A stretch of DNA of 9,866 nucleotides from Hyphomicrobiales bacterium (GTDB lineage: Bacteria; Pseudomonadota; Alphaproteobacteria; Rhizobiales; Aestuariivirgaceae): the NCBI GenBank assembly GCA_020029455.1, contig JAIBJH010000086.1:1-9866 (forward strand). The letters are read 5' to 3'. This document shows, piece after piece, positions 1-6,816 of the stretch (position 1 is its first letter; the number at the start of each line of letters is the position of its first letter). Made by a program: the position numbers and the translations under genes. The notes beneath the pieces were generated by a model, which saw only the letters and a list, made by a program, of their open reading frames with translations, was not told the origin of the DNA and searched no databases.

Positions 1-1
1 C

Positions 2-2470
2 CTTTCCATCATGCTCTCGAACAACGTCATCGTGCCGATGGTACTGTTGCGCCAGGGCGAGAACAATATCTTCCAGCGCGGTCAGGGCGAAGGCGGCAAC
101 AGCGCTCTGGTCAACATCAGGCGCGCCATCATCTGCGCCGCCCTGTTGCTGGCCTACGTCTATTACGCAGTTGCCGGAAATTCCGCAGCGCTCGCCCAGA
201 CGGGGCTCATATCCTTTGCCGCCGTGGCGCAGTTTGCGCCTGCTTTTTTCGGCGGCCTCATGTGGAAGAGGGGCACCGCCAAGGGTGCCATGGCGGGCAT
301 CAGCGCGGGCTTTGTCATCTGGGCTTTCACGCTCCTCATTCCCTCTTTCATCGACTCAGGTTGGCTTGGGCGCGAGCTTCTCGACAATGGGCTCTTCGGC
401 CTTTCCGCACTGCGCCCGAGGCAGCTTCTGGGGATCGAGTTTGAGCCTTTGACGCATGGCGTGATCTGGAGCCTCCTTGCCAATATCGGCTGCTTTGTGG
501 GTGTTTCGCTGCTGCGACCGGTCAGTCGCATCGAGGCGCTTCAGGCCCAGGTCTTCCTGGCGCGCGACCTGCAATTGGGCGCGGGCGCAGGTTTCAGGCT
601 CTGGCGCTCTTCTATCACCATGGGCCAGCTCGAGGAAAGCGTTTCAAGATATCTGGGCCAGGAGCGCGCCCGCAATTCCTTCGCAAGCCTGGCCCAGCAG
701 CGCGAGCTTGATGACGATGCCGAGCTGGAAGCAGATATTGTCGCCATCAACCATGCCGAACACCTTTTGGCATCGGCGGTTGGCCCCGCCTCGAGCCGCC
801 TCGTCATGGCCCTGCTGCTCGAGCGCCACGCCAAGGGCTCGCGCCGTGCAACGCAGCTTCTCGATGATGCCACGACAGCAATCCAGCACAGCCGCGATCT
901 CCTGCAAACAGCCATAGACAATGTGCCGCAAGGCATTGCTGTCTTTGCCGGCGGCGGTGAACTGGTGTGCTGGAATCCGCCCTTCCGCAGCCTTTTGGCG
1001 CTACCTGAGCCCATGGCCCGTGTCGGCACGCCCTTGAGCGATGTCATGCACCACGTGCTCTCCCGCAGCAGGCGCAACGTCGAGCTGGAGCAGGCATTGC
1101 CTGCGGTGTTGCAGGCGCTTTCTGGCAGCGAGGCGAGCCTGCGCGAGCGGCTTGCCGATGGCACGGTGGTCGATATTCACGCTGGTCCCCTGCCGGATGG
1201 CGGGCTTGTCGTCACCTTCACCGACGTTACTGAAACTGTTGCGGCCGCCGACACCTTGTTGCGCGCCAACGAAACTTTGGAGCAGCGCGTGCGCGCCCGC
1301 ACCGCCGAGCTCACCAAGCTCAATGAGGAACTTGCGAAAGCCAAGCTGGAAGCGGACCAGGCCAATCAGGGCAAGACCCGTTTTCTCGCCGCCGCAAGCC
1401 ACGACATTCTCCAGCCGCTCAATGCTGCAAGGCTTTTCACTTCTTCGCTGGTGGAAAAGACCGGCCGGGGCAAGGGCGGCGAACTTGCCCGCAATGTGGA
1501 TGCCTCGCTCGAGGCGGTTGAGGAAATTCTCTCCACCATTCTCGATATCTCCCGCTTTGATGCAGGCGCCGTGAAGCCGCAACTGTCGTCCTTTGCCATT
1601 GAGGATATTCTCCAGCCCCTGAGGCGCGAGTTTGAGCCCGCCGCCAAGGCAAAGGGCCTTGCCTTCGCAATCCTTCCCTGCAGCGCCAGCGTCCGCTCCG
1701 ACCGCAAGCTCTTACGCCGCATCCTGCAGAATCTCGTTTCCAACGCCATCAAATACACCCGCGACGGCCGCGTGCTTGTCGGCTGCAAGCGCAGCAGCGG
1801 CAACATCGAGTTCAGGGTCTATGACACGGGCCTTGGAATCCCCGAGGCTCAGCAGAAACTGATCTTCCGCGAATTCGAGCGCCTGCGCCGCGACAAGGAA
1901 CTGGCGCCGGGCCTCGGCCTTGGCCTTTCCATCGTCGAGCGCATGTGCCGGACCCTGCGTCATCCCATCGCCATGAACAGTGAAGTGGAAAGGGGGAGTT
2001 TGTTTTCTGTTACCGTGCCCATGGGACGTGCCCTCTCGGTTGCAGCGGCACCAGCACGGAAAGAGCCGCAACGGGCCGGTTCCCTTGCCGGGCTACACGT
2101 TCTCGCCGTGGACAACGAGCCTGCCATCATCGACGGACTGAAGGCGTTGCTCTCGGGTTGGGGGGTCAAGGTTGCATCAGCCCTGTCTGCTGCCGAAGCG
2201 GTGCGCAGCATCGGCCAGCGCAAGCGGCCCCTTGATGCCATCCTCGCTGACTATCACATCCACCGCGATGATGGCATCGAACTGGTGCAATCCCTGCGCC
2301 GCAGGCTGGGCCATGACGTGCCAGCCGTGCTCATCACCGCCGATCACTCGCCTGCCGTGCGCGAACAAGCCGAAGCCGCCGGCATTCATGTGTTGCGGAA
2401 ACCCGTGAAGCCCGCAGCGCTCCGCGCCGTGTTGGCCCAACTCGCCGTGAGCCGCGAAGCGGCGGAGTAG
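2..2470 (+). CDS. SSS-symporter-fused hybrid sensor histidine kinase, CrbS/MxtR-like (5' partial)
   Basis: The reading frame is open to the window edge, so the N-terminus is missing. Residues are numbered from the ATG at 11. Residues 1-170 look like the last membrane helices of a sodium:solute symporter (hydrophobic runs about 37-60, 64-82, 90-113, 150-168). Residues about 180-290 resemble the STAC linker found between SLC5 and kinase domains. A PAS-like domain (about 297-410) and a coiled coil (412-455) follow. The HisKA H-box has His464 in ASHDILQPLN. HATPase_c shows the N-box (Asn574, Asn578), G1 DTGLGIP at 605 and G2 GLGLGLS at 634. The C-terminal receiver has DNE at 701, phosphoacceptor Asp747, Thr776 and Lys797. 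A symporter, STAC and receiver together match the CrbS/MxtR class, which senses or transports a small carboxylate and controls acetate metabolism; CbrA lacks the receiver. The ligand here is inferred. Its presumed partner is the adjacent LuxR-type regulator. Confidence 0.9.
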   Translation, partial: LSIMLSNNVIVPMVLLRQGENNIFQRGQGEGGNSALVNIRRAIICAALLLAYVYYAVAGNSAALAQTGLISFAAVAQFAPAFFGGLMWKRGTAKGAMAGISAGFVIWAFTLLIPSFIDSGWLGRELLDNGLFGLSALRPRQLLGIEFEPLTHGVIWSLLANIGCFVGVSLLRPVSRIEALQAQVFLARDLQLGAGAGFRLWRSSITMGQLEESVSRYLGQERARNSFASLAQQRELDDDAELEADIVAINHAEHLLASAVGPASSRLVMALLLERHAKGSRRATQLLDDATTAIQHSRDLLQTAIDNVPQGIAVFAGGGELVCWNPPFRSLLALPEPMARVGTPLSDVMHHVLSRSRRNVELEQALPAVLQALSGSEASLRERLADGTVVDIHAGPLPDGGLVVTFTDVTETVAAADTLLRANETLEQRVRARTAELTKLNEELAKAKLEADQANQGKTRFLAAASHDILQPLNAARLFTSSLVEKTGRGKGGELARNVDASLEAVEEILSTILDISRFDAGAVKPQLSSFAIEDILQPLRREFEPAAKAKGLAFAILPCSASVRSDRKLLRRILQNLVSNAIKYTRDGRVLVGCKRSSGNIEFRVYDTGLGIPEAQQKLIFREFERLRRDKELAPGLGLGLSIVERMCRTLRHPIAMNSEVERGSLFSVTVPMGRALSVAAAPARKEPQRAGSLAGLHVLAVDNEPAIIDGLKALLSGWGVKVASALSAAEAVRSIGQRKRPLDAILADYHIHRDDGIELVQSLRRRLGHDVPAVLITADHSPAVREQAEAAGIHVLRKPVKPAALRAVLAQLAVSREAAE

Positions 2471-3130
2471 CTACCCCTGATGCGATGGCACTGCCTCGCC
2501 GTCGATCTTGCCGGCGGCGATCACGGCTTGCGTGCGGCTATCCACATTGAGCTTGAGCAGGATCGCCGAGACATGGGCCTTGACGGTTGCCTCCGAGACA
2601 TTGAGCGCATAGGCGATCTGCTTGTTGAGAAGCCCTTCGCGTAGCATCATCAGCACGCGCACCTGCTGCGGCGTCAGCGTTGCAAGGCGCCGCGAAAGAT
2701 CGTCGATCTCACGCTCCTCGGGAGTTGTGGCAGAGGCCGCAGGCGGAGCCCAGACGCCGCCATTGAGAATGGTCTTGACAGCTTCGCGGATGGCATCGGC
2801 TGGCGTTGATTTCGGAATGAAGCCCGAGGCGCCGAGCGCCAACGCGCGCCGGATGATCGCCGGTTCTTCCTGGCCAGAGACGATGGCGACGGGAATACCT
2901 GCATATTGCGCCCTGAGATATGCCAGGCCCGAAAGCCCTTGTACGCCCGGCATCTTGAGGTCGAGCAGCACGAGATCGCAATCCGGCAGCGTGTCAAGTT
3001 TTGCAATGGCTTCATCGAGGCTTCCTGCCTCTTCGATCGCCGCCCCCGGCAGGGCCGGCGCAATGGACAAGCGCATGGCATCCCGGAAAAGCGGATGGTC
3101 GTCGACGATGATGATGCTGACTTGACCCAT
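2471..3130 (-). CDS. LuxR/NarL-family response regulator (CrbR/ErdR-like)
   Basis: The 219-aa protein has the standard two-domain layout of NarL-type regulators. The receiver (about 4-120) has acidic pair Asp10/Asp11, phosphoacceptor Asp57 in LVLLDLKMPG, Ser85 at the switch position and Lys107 in PKST. A linker (about 128-148) leads to a LuxR-type helix-turn-helix (about 149-207) with LTPQQVRVLMML, NKQIAYALNVSEATVKAHV and LLKLNVDSRTQA. The ATG at 3128-3130 is preceded by AAGGGC, a fair ribosome binding site. It should be a cytoplasmic transcription factor activated by phosphorylation. The neighbouring hybrid kinase is its likely phosphodonor, by proximity and by analogy with CrbS/CrbR and MxtR/ErdR, whose regulators activate acetyl-CoA synthetase genes. 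No target promoter is identifiable here. Its stop codon directly abuts the kinase stop codon, so the genes converge with no spacer, and it diverges from the hydrolase gene across about 100 bp. Confidence 0.93.
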   Translation of the reverse strand: MGQVSIIIVDDHPLFRDAMRLSIAPALPGAAIEEAGSLDEAIAKLDTLPDCDLVLLDLKMPGVQGLSGLAYLRAQYAGIPVAIVSGQEEPAIIRRALALGASGFIPKSTPADAIREAVKTILNGGVWAPPAASATTPEEREIDDLSRRLATLTPQQVRVLMMLREGLLNKQIAYALNVSEATVKAHVSAILLKLNVDSRTQAVIAAGKIDGEAVPSHQG

Positions 3131-3231
3131 GTGCCCTTGCTCGGGGTCTTTTCACACAAGCGCGTGAAGGGGTCAAAAACCTTTTGGAGGGCCGGGGCAT
3201 TGCCGCTATCCAGCGCGGAACGGAAGAGGAA
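3131..3231. promoter_or_regulatory. Divergent promoter region between response regulator and iminopeptidase genes
   Basis: These 101 bp separate two divergent start codons, so they should hold promoters for both genes. Visible elements are a TTCAC-N8-GTGAA inverted repeat (3151-3168), flanked by a direct repeat of GGGGTC at about 3143 and 3169. On the - strand TTTTTGACC resembles an alphaproteobacterial -35 element, but the matching -10 (TGAAAA) is poor. GGAAGAGGA at 3222-3230 is the ribosome binding site of the + strand gene. The operator role is a guess from symmetry and position only. Confidence 0.4.
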
Positions 3232-4209
3232 ATGGATCAGCAATTCGCCCAGACAGCCTCTGGTCGCCGAAGCTACTATCCCGAGGCCGAGCCCTATAAC
3301 AGGGGCAGGCTTGCGGTTTCCGGGCTGCACGAAATCTATTTCGAGGAATGCGGCAACCCGAAAGGAAAGCCCGCCCTCGTCCTGCATGGCGGGCCGGGCG
3401 GCGGCATCTCGCCCTTTCTGCGCCGCATGCATGACCAGTCGCGCTACCGCGTCATTCTCTTTGACCAGCGCGGCTGCGGCAACTCCACGCCCTACGCCTC
3501 GCTCGAGCACAACACCACCTGGGACCTCGTTGCGGATATCGAAAAACTCCGCAAGCACCTCGGCATTGCGCGCTGGCAACTGCTCGGCGGCTCCTGGGGC
3601 TCGGCGCTCGCCCTTGCCTATGCCCAGATGCACCCAGGCCAGGTTTTGGAACTTGTGCTGCGCGGCATCTTTGCGGTGCGCGAAAAGGAACTGAAATGGT
3701 TCTATGGCGGCGGCGCCGGGCATCTTTTTCCTGAGGCCTATGAGCGCTTCCTCGCGCCCATTCCGCCCGACGAGCACGGCGACATCATTGCCGCCTATTA
3801 TAAGAGGCTGACCGGCAACAACGAGGAGGAGCGCCTGCACTGTGCCAGGGCCTGGAGCCAGTGGGAAGGTGCAACACTCTCGCTGCTGCCTGACCCCGCC
3901 CGCGAGACATCCTTTGCAGCGCCGCGCTTTGCCCTCGCCTTTGCATCCATCGAATGTCACTATTTCTACAATCGCGGTTTCTTTGCCCATGACGGCGCGC
4001 TGCTCGACAATGTCCCCGTCATGGCCCATCTGCCTGGAGTTATCATCCAGGGCCGCTATGATGTGGTGACGCCCGCCGAGACGGCCTATGAACTGGCGAA
4101 GCGCTGGCCTTCAGCCCGTTTCGAAATCGTTAATGATGCAGGCCACACGGCAACCGAACCGGGTCTGACGGACGCACTGGTGCGCGCCACCGATTCGTTT
4201 GCCGATTGA
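3232..4209 (+). CDS. pip: Proline iminopeptidase (alpha/beta hydrolase, peptidase family S33)
   Basis: The 325-aa protein has the usual length for cytoplasmic proline iminopeptidases, which release N-terminal proline from peptides. The chosen ATG has a strong ribosome binding site (GGAAGAGGA) one base upstream; an upstream in-frame TTG at 3184 would add 16 non-conserved residues. Family hallmarks are the oxyanion segment HGGPGGG (52-58), DQRGCGNS (78-85) and the nucleophile elbow GGSWGS with Ser121. The likely Asp is Asp277 in GRYDVVTP and the likely His is His305 in DAGHTATEP, so the triad is complete. The acidic cap region (about 140-240) includes the helical segment NNEEERLHCARAWSQWEG typical of S33 enzymes. 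There is no signal peptide. It stands alone, divergent from the response regulator gene, with 391 bp of non-coding DNA after it. A role in peptide or proline scavenging follows from the family; a functional link to the two-component pair is not shown. Confidence 0.93.
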   Translation: MDQQFAQTASGRRSYYPEAEPYNRGRLAVSGLHEIYFEECGNPKGKPALVLHGGPGGGISPFLRRMHDQSRYRVILFDQRGCGNSTPYASLEHNTTWDLVADIEKLRKHLGIARWQLLGGSWGSALALAYAQMHPGQVLELVLRGIFAVREKELKWFYGGGAGHLFPEAYERFLAPIPPDEHGDIIAAYYKRLTGNNEEERLHCARAWSQWEGATLSLLPDPARETSFAAPRFALAFASIECHYFYNRGFFAHDGALLDNVPVMAHLPGVIIQGRYDVVTPAETAYELAKRWPSARFEIVNDAGHTATEPGLTDALVRATDSFAD

Positions 4210-4465
4210 TTGCTCACAAGAAAATATTTTCAGTCGGCGCGTGCTTTTGAAAAGCTTTTGTAAAGTTTTTCTGCTTCTCGCACGGTCGAATCATCATTCT
4301 CAAAATTGCCGCAAAATGGCCTTGGAGCCGCCCCAACCGCGCTCTCTTGCCGCCCGATTCAGAAGTCACCTTTCTCCTCGATCCGGCGGGGATCGAAGCG
4401 GGAATAGACGGCCTTCCACAGGGCTATTTTTCTAGTATTTCCATTCACTTCGCCTGAAAGACTTG

Positions 4466-4553
4466 ATCCGTCTCGGGCTCCTGTCGCCGTCCCGAGTCCG
4501 ATGCGGAACAGGGAGACCCGTCCAGCTGAGTACGCCGGACGGGTCTTTCCCTT
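4466..4553 (+). ncRNA. Candidate small RNA or structured rmuC leader (two consecutive hairpins)
   Basis: Two hairpins follow each other closely. The first is CTCGGG/CCCGAG with a 13-nt loop (4472-4496), and may be extended below by TCCG (4467-4470) pairing with CGGA (4504-4507). The second is a perfect 10-bp stem ending in a pyrimidine-rich tail. This layout, just upstream of rmuC, fits either an independent trans-acting sRNA with its own terminator or a 5' leader of rmuC. I do not recognise a named RNA family and see no certain promoter, so this is a structural inference only. Confidence 0.3.
4511..4553 (+). terminator. Terminator-like hairpin upstream of rmuC
   Basis: AGACCCGTCC (4514-4523) is perfectly complementary to GGACGGGTCT (4537-4546), with a 13-nt loop. 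GGG at 4511-4513 can extend the stem by pairing with CCC at 4549-4551 across a two-T bulge. The 3' side runs into TTTCCCTTTG, a pyrimidine-rich but not pure-U tail, so termination may be partial. Confidence 0.45.
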
Positions 4554-4600
4554 TGTTCACGGCCCGTTCCAGGCTCTCGCGAATCTGCTATGTAGATTTG

Positions 4601-5767
4601 ATGGATCTCAATTCAACACTGATGACGATTGGCGAGCATGCCGTGAGCTTAGGTGATGCTTTGCTGTTTGCAGGTGCGCTGGCGCTACTGCTGCTGGTCG
4701 CCACGGTAGTCCTTGCCTATCGCGCCATGAAGGGCAGGGGGCATGAACAGGACGAAACGGCACGCCGCACCATGGAGCTTGAGTTTCGCCTCGCTGAACT
4801 CTCAGGCGCGCTGCAGAGCTTTGCAGCGCAGTCACAGGGCAATACGGTGCATCTGCAGCGCACACTTGATGAGAAGCTGGAGGCCGTAGGCCAGCGCGTA
4901 GGGCTCGGCCTTACCGAACAGGCCCAGCGCACGACACAATCTCTCAATGTGCTCAACGAGCGGCTGGCGGTGATTGATGCTGCCCAGCGCAACATCACCT
5001 CGCTTTCAACCGAGATGGTGGGCCTGAAAGACATTCTTTCCAACAAGCAGTCGCGCGGCGCTTTCGGCCAGGGCCGCATGGAGGCGATCGTCCGCGATGG
5101 CCTTCATGCCAAGGCCTATGCCTTCCAGCCGACACTCTCCAACGGCACGCGGCCTGACTGCCTTATCAGTTTGCCCGATACCGAAATGAAGCTGGTGATT
5201 GATGCCAAGTTTCCGCTCGAGGCACACTCGGCCTGGCGTGAATCGCAAGATGAGGCGCCACGCCGCGAGGCCGGAGCGCGGCTGCGCGCCGACATGGCCA
5301 AACATGTGAAGGATATTTCCGAGAAATATCTTCTGGCCGGCGAAACCCAGGACACCGCCATCATGTTCGTGCCGTCGGAATCTGTTTACGCCGATCTTCA
5401 CGAGCACTTCGAGGATGTGGTGCAGAAGGCCCACCGCGCCCGCGTGATCCTGGCCTCGCCCAATGTGCTGATGCTGATCGTCCAGACCATGCAGGCCATT
5501 GTGAAGGACGTTGCCATGCGCGACCAGGCCCATGTCATCAAGCAGGAAGTAACGCGGCTTCTGGAAGATGTGACGCGCCTGAAGGAGCGCAGCATAGACC
5601 TGCGCCGGCATTTTGATATGGCAAATGGCGACTTGGAAAAACTTGGCGTCACCGCCGACAAGATTTCAAAACGCGGCGTCAAGATCGAGAGCCTCGACCT
5701 TGAGGAACCTGCGAAAGCTGCAGCGGTTGAAGGCAACCCCCGCCCGCGCCTGATCAGCGGCACATAA
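4601..5767 (+). CDS. rmuC: RmuC family protein (DNA recombination/rearrangement limiter)
   Basis: The protein is 388 aa from the chosen ATG. An earlier in-frame TTG at 4463 would place the start inside the hairpins, so I prefer 4601, although its ribosome binding site is weak; the ATG at 4622 is an alternative. An N-terminal membrane anchor (about 20-40, LLFAGALALLLLVATVVLAY) precedes a long predicted coiled coil (about 50-150). The RmuC core then begins with GAFGQGRMEAIVRDGL (153-168). Next is the PD-(D/E)XK-like nuclease signature: RPD at 184-186, then LVIDAKFPLEAH with Asp201 and Lys203. The segment DTAIMFVPSESVYADL (251-266) and the C-terminal KERSIDLRRHFD region are also typical of RmuC. 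In E. coli RmuC limits inversion at short inverted repeats; the precise biochemistry is not settled. It is a single gene, convergent with the ABC operon across a palindromic repeat. Confidence 0.93.
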   Translation: MDLNSTLMTIGEHAVSLGDALLFAGALALLLLVATVVLAYRAMKGRGHEQDETARRTMELEFRLAELSGALQSFAAQSQGNTVHLQRTLDEKLEAVGQRVGLGLTEQAQRTTQSLNVLNERLAVIDAAQRNITSLSTEMVGLKDILSNKQSRGAFGQGRMEAIVRDGLHAKAYAFQPTLSNGTRPDCLISLPDTEMKLVIDAKFPLEAHSAWRESQDEAPRREAGARLRADMAKHVKDISEKYLLAGETQDTAIMFVPSESVYADLHEHFEDVVQKAHRARVILASPNVLMLIVQTMQAIVKDVAMRDQAHVIKQEVTRLLEDVTRLKERSIDLRRHFDMANGDLEKLGVTADKISKRGVKIESLDLEEPAKAAAVEGNPRPRLISGT

Positions 5768-5770
5768 CTT

Positions 5771-5873
5771 CCTCCCCCGTTTACGGGGGAGTTGGACCGC
5801 CGAAGGCGGGCCGGAGAGGGCTCTCTCCGTCATTCGCTGCGCTCATGACACCTCTCCCGCAAGCGGGCGAGGA
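5771..5873. repeat. Composite palindromic intergenic repeat (RIME/REP-like)
   Basis: The stretch between the convergent rmuC and permease genes is almost wholly made of short inverted repeats. They are CTCCCCCG-TTTA-CGGGGGAG (5772-5791), CCGCC-GAA-GGCGG (about 5798-5809), CGGAGAG-GGCT-CTCTCCG (5812-5829), GTCAT...ATGAC (5829-5849) and CCTCTCCCGC-AA-GCGGGCGAGG (5851-5872). The outermost units have similar sequence, so the whole looks like a mosaic mobile palindrome of the kind dispersed in rhizobial genomes. The first hairpin is 2-3 bases past the rmuC stop codon and may also end both transcripts. Membership in a named family is inferred from appearance. Confidence 0.65.
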
Positions 5874-5883
5874 TATGGGTGCG

Positions 5884-6816
5884 CTAGGCAGCAACAACTG
5901 CAGGCTGAAAAAGCCCGGCAGAAGTTTCACCGCGCTCGGCGAGCCGCGCCCGTTCCTTCATCTCCGAGGCGATACGCTCTTCCCGGCGTTTCAGCACCTC
6001 ATAGACAATGGCGCCGAGAAGCGAGAAGCCGATAATGATGACCGCTAGCGCGGAGAGCGCTGGTGTCGTGCCCTGGCGCACCTCGCCTGCAAGCACTGTC
6101 ACCAGCGTCTTGTCAGCCAAAATGGCGAATGTGGTGGTGTTGTAGTTCTCAAAGGACGAGAGGAAGGCGATAACCCCGGCAGAGAGCAGTGCAGGCCTCA
6201 AGAACGGCAGCAGCACATGCCAGAAGACCTGCGGGTAGGAGGCGCCGAGATCAAGTGCTGCTTCCTCCTGGGCCCGGTCAAAGCGCGTGAGCCTCGCCAT
6301 GATGATGAGCAGGCAATAGGCCGCAACGAAGCTCGACTGGCCGAGAATCGAAAGGACGATACCCTTATAGAAGAGGGCCTTGGTGAAGGCCGGAAGGTAG
6401 GCGTACGTCAAGAAGAAATCCGTGGACTCGAAGGCGTCCTTCCAGAAGATGACGGTCGAGATGCCGATGACGACGCCGGGCGTCAGGAGCGGCGAAACAG
6501 TGACGAGATAGAAAAGGCCACGCGCCCGGTGATAGATCTGGTTCATGATGATGGAGGCGGCAAGGCCGATGGGCACCGAAAGCGCAACGACGCCAATGCC
6601 AATGATGATGGAGTTCCACAGGCCTTCCCTCATTTGCCGGTGGTTATAGAGCTTGACGAACCAGTCGAGCGTGAAGCCTTCGAAGGGAATGGTCTGCGGA
6701 TATGAGGGCGTATTGAAGGCCGTAACGCCCATCACCACCAGTGGCCCGAAAAGATAGATGAAGAACAGGAAGACATAAAAGCCAAGCATCACCCTGAGTG
6801 CAAAGCCGGAAGTCAT
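5884..6816 (-). CDS. ABC transporter permease, spermidine/putrescine PotC-like
   Basis: This 310-aa integral inner-membrane protein has about six hydrophobic helices (roughly 10-31, 68-90, 103-124, 148-173, 208-229, 253-274). Its BPD_transp_1 EAA loop, EAALDLGASYPQVFWHVLLP (185-204), contacts the ATPase. The N-terminal shape (YVFLFFIYLFGPLVVMGVTAFN followed by FTLDWFVKLY) is typical of PotC/PotI-type permeases. The ATG overlaps the stop codon of the preceding permease (ATGA, 6813-6816), and GGGGAGG lies 7 nt upstream of it, so translation is probably coupled. It is the last gene of the operon and ends next to the palindromic repeat. The C-terminal 35 residues are a charged, then alanine-rich tail outside the conserved core. 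Uptake of polyamines is inferred from family resemblance; related importers for other organic cations or small molecules cannot be excluded. Confidence 0.9.
   Translation of the reverse strand: MTSGFALRVMLGFYVFLFFIYLFGPLVVMGVTAFNTPSYPQTIPFEGFTLDWFVKLYNHRQMREGLWNSIIIGIGVVALSVPIGLAASIIMNQIYHRARGLFYLVTVSPLLTPGVVIGISTVIFWKDAFESTDFFLTYAYLPAFTKALFYKGIVLSILGQSSFVAAYCLLIIMARLTRFDRAQEEAALDLGASYPQVFWHVLLPFLRPALLSAGVIAFLSSFENYNTTTFAILADKTLVTVLAGEVRQGTTPALSALAVIIIGFSLLGAIVYEVLKRREERIASEMKERARLAERGETSAGLFQPAVVAA

Larger units (their letters stand above)
4210..4600. other. 391-bp non-coding stretch between pip and rmuC: AT-rich start, hairpin-rich end
   Basis: No credible gene lies here; an in-frame 78-codon run (4199-4435) lacks a good start and has shadow-like composition. 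The first 70 bp are distinctly AT-rich and hold two perfect palindromes, GAAAATATTTTC (4220-4231) and AAAAGCTTTT (4250-4259). The rest is GC-rich with three stem-loops: TCGATCC/GGATCGA (4378-4396), CTCGGG/CCCGAG (4472-4496) and AGACCCGTCC/GGACGGGTCT (4514-4546). It probably holds the pip transcript end and the rmuC promoter, and possibly a small RNA. No clear -35/-10 pair could be assigned. Confidence 0.55.

Noticed and set aside
541..1164. 207-codon open frame antisense to the kinase gene
   Set aside because: Serine/arginine-rich composition typical of a shadow frame, overlapping the PAS region of a clear kinase.
2674..4029. Long 451-codon open frame on the - strand across the response regulator and iminopeptidase genes
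   Set aside because: It lies out of frame with the regulator and antisense to the iminopeptidase, both of which have complete domain motifs. Its translation has no recognisable fold and is a by-product of high GC content.
4199..4435. 78-codon open frame between pip and rmuC
   Set aside because: It starts with TTG inside the end of pip, has no ribosome binding site and its composition is not protein-like.
4463..4600. Upstream TTG start for rmuC
   Set aside because: The added 46 residues run through two hairpins and do not resemble RmuC; the membrane anchor fits directly after the ATG at 4601.
5006..5611. 201-codon open frame antisense to rmuC
   Set aside because: It is fully inside a well-supported gene with conserved RmuC motifs; no ribosome binding site or domain is visible.
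5771..5873. CRISPR array
   Set aside because: The repeats are adjoining inverted palindromes of different sequence, with no regular repeat-spacer pattern.
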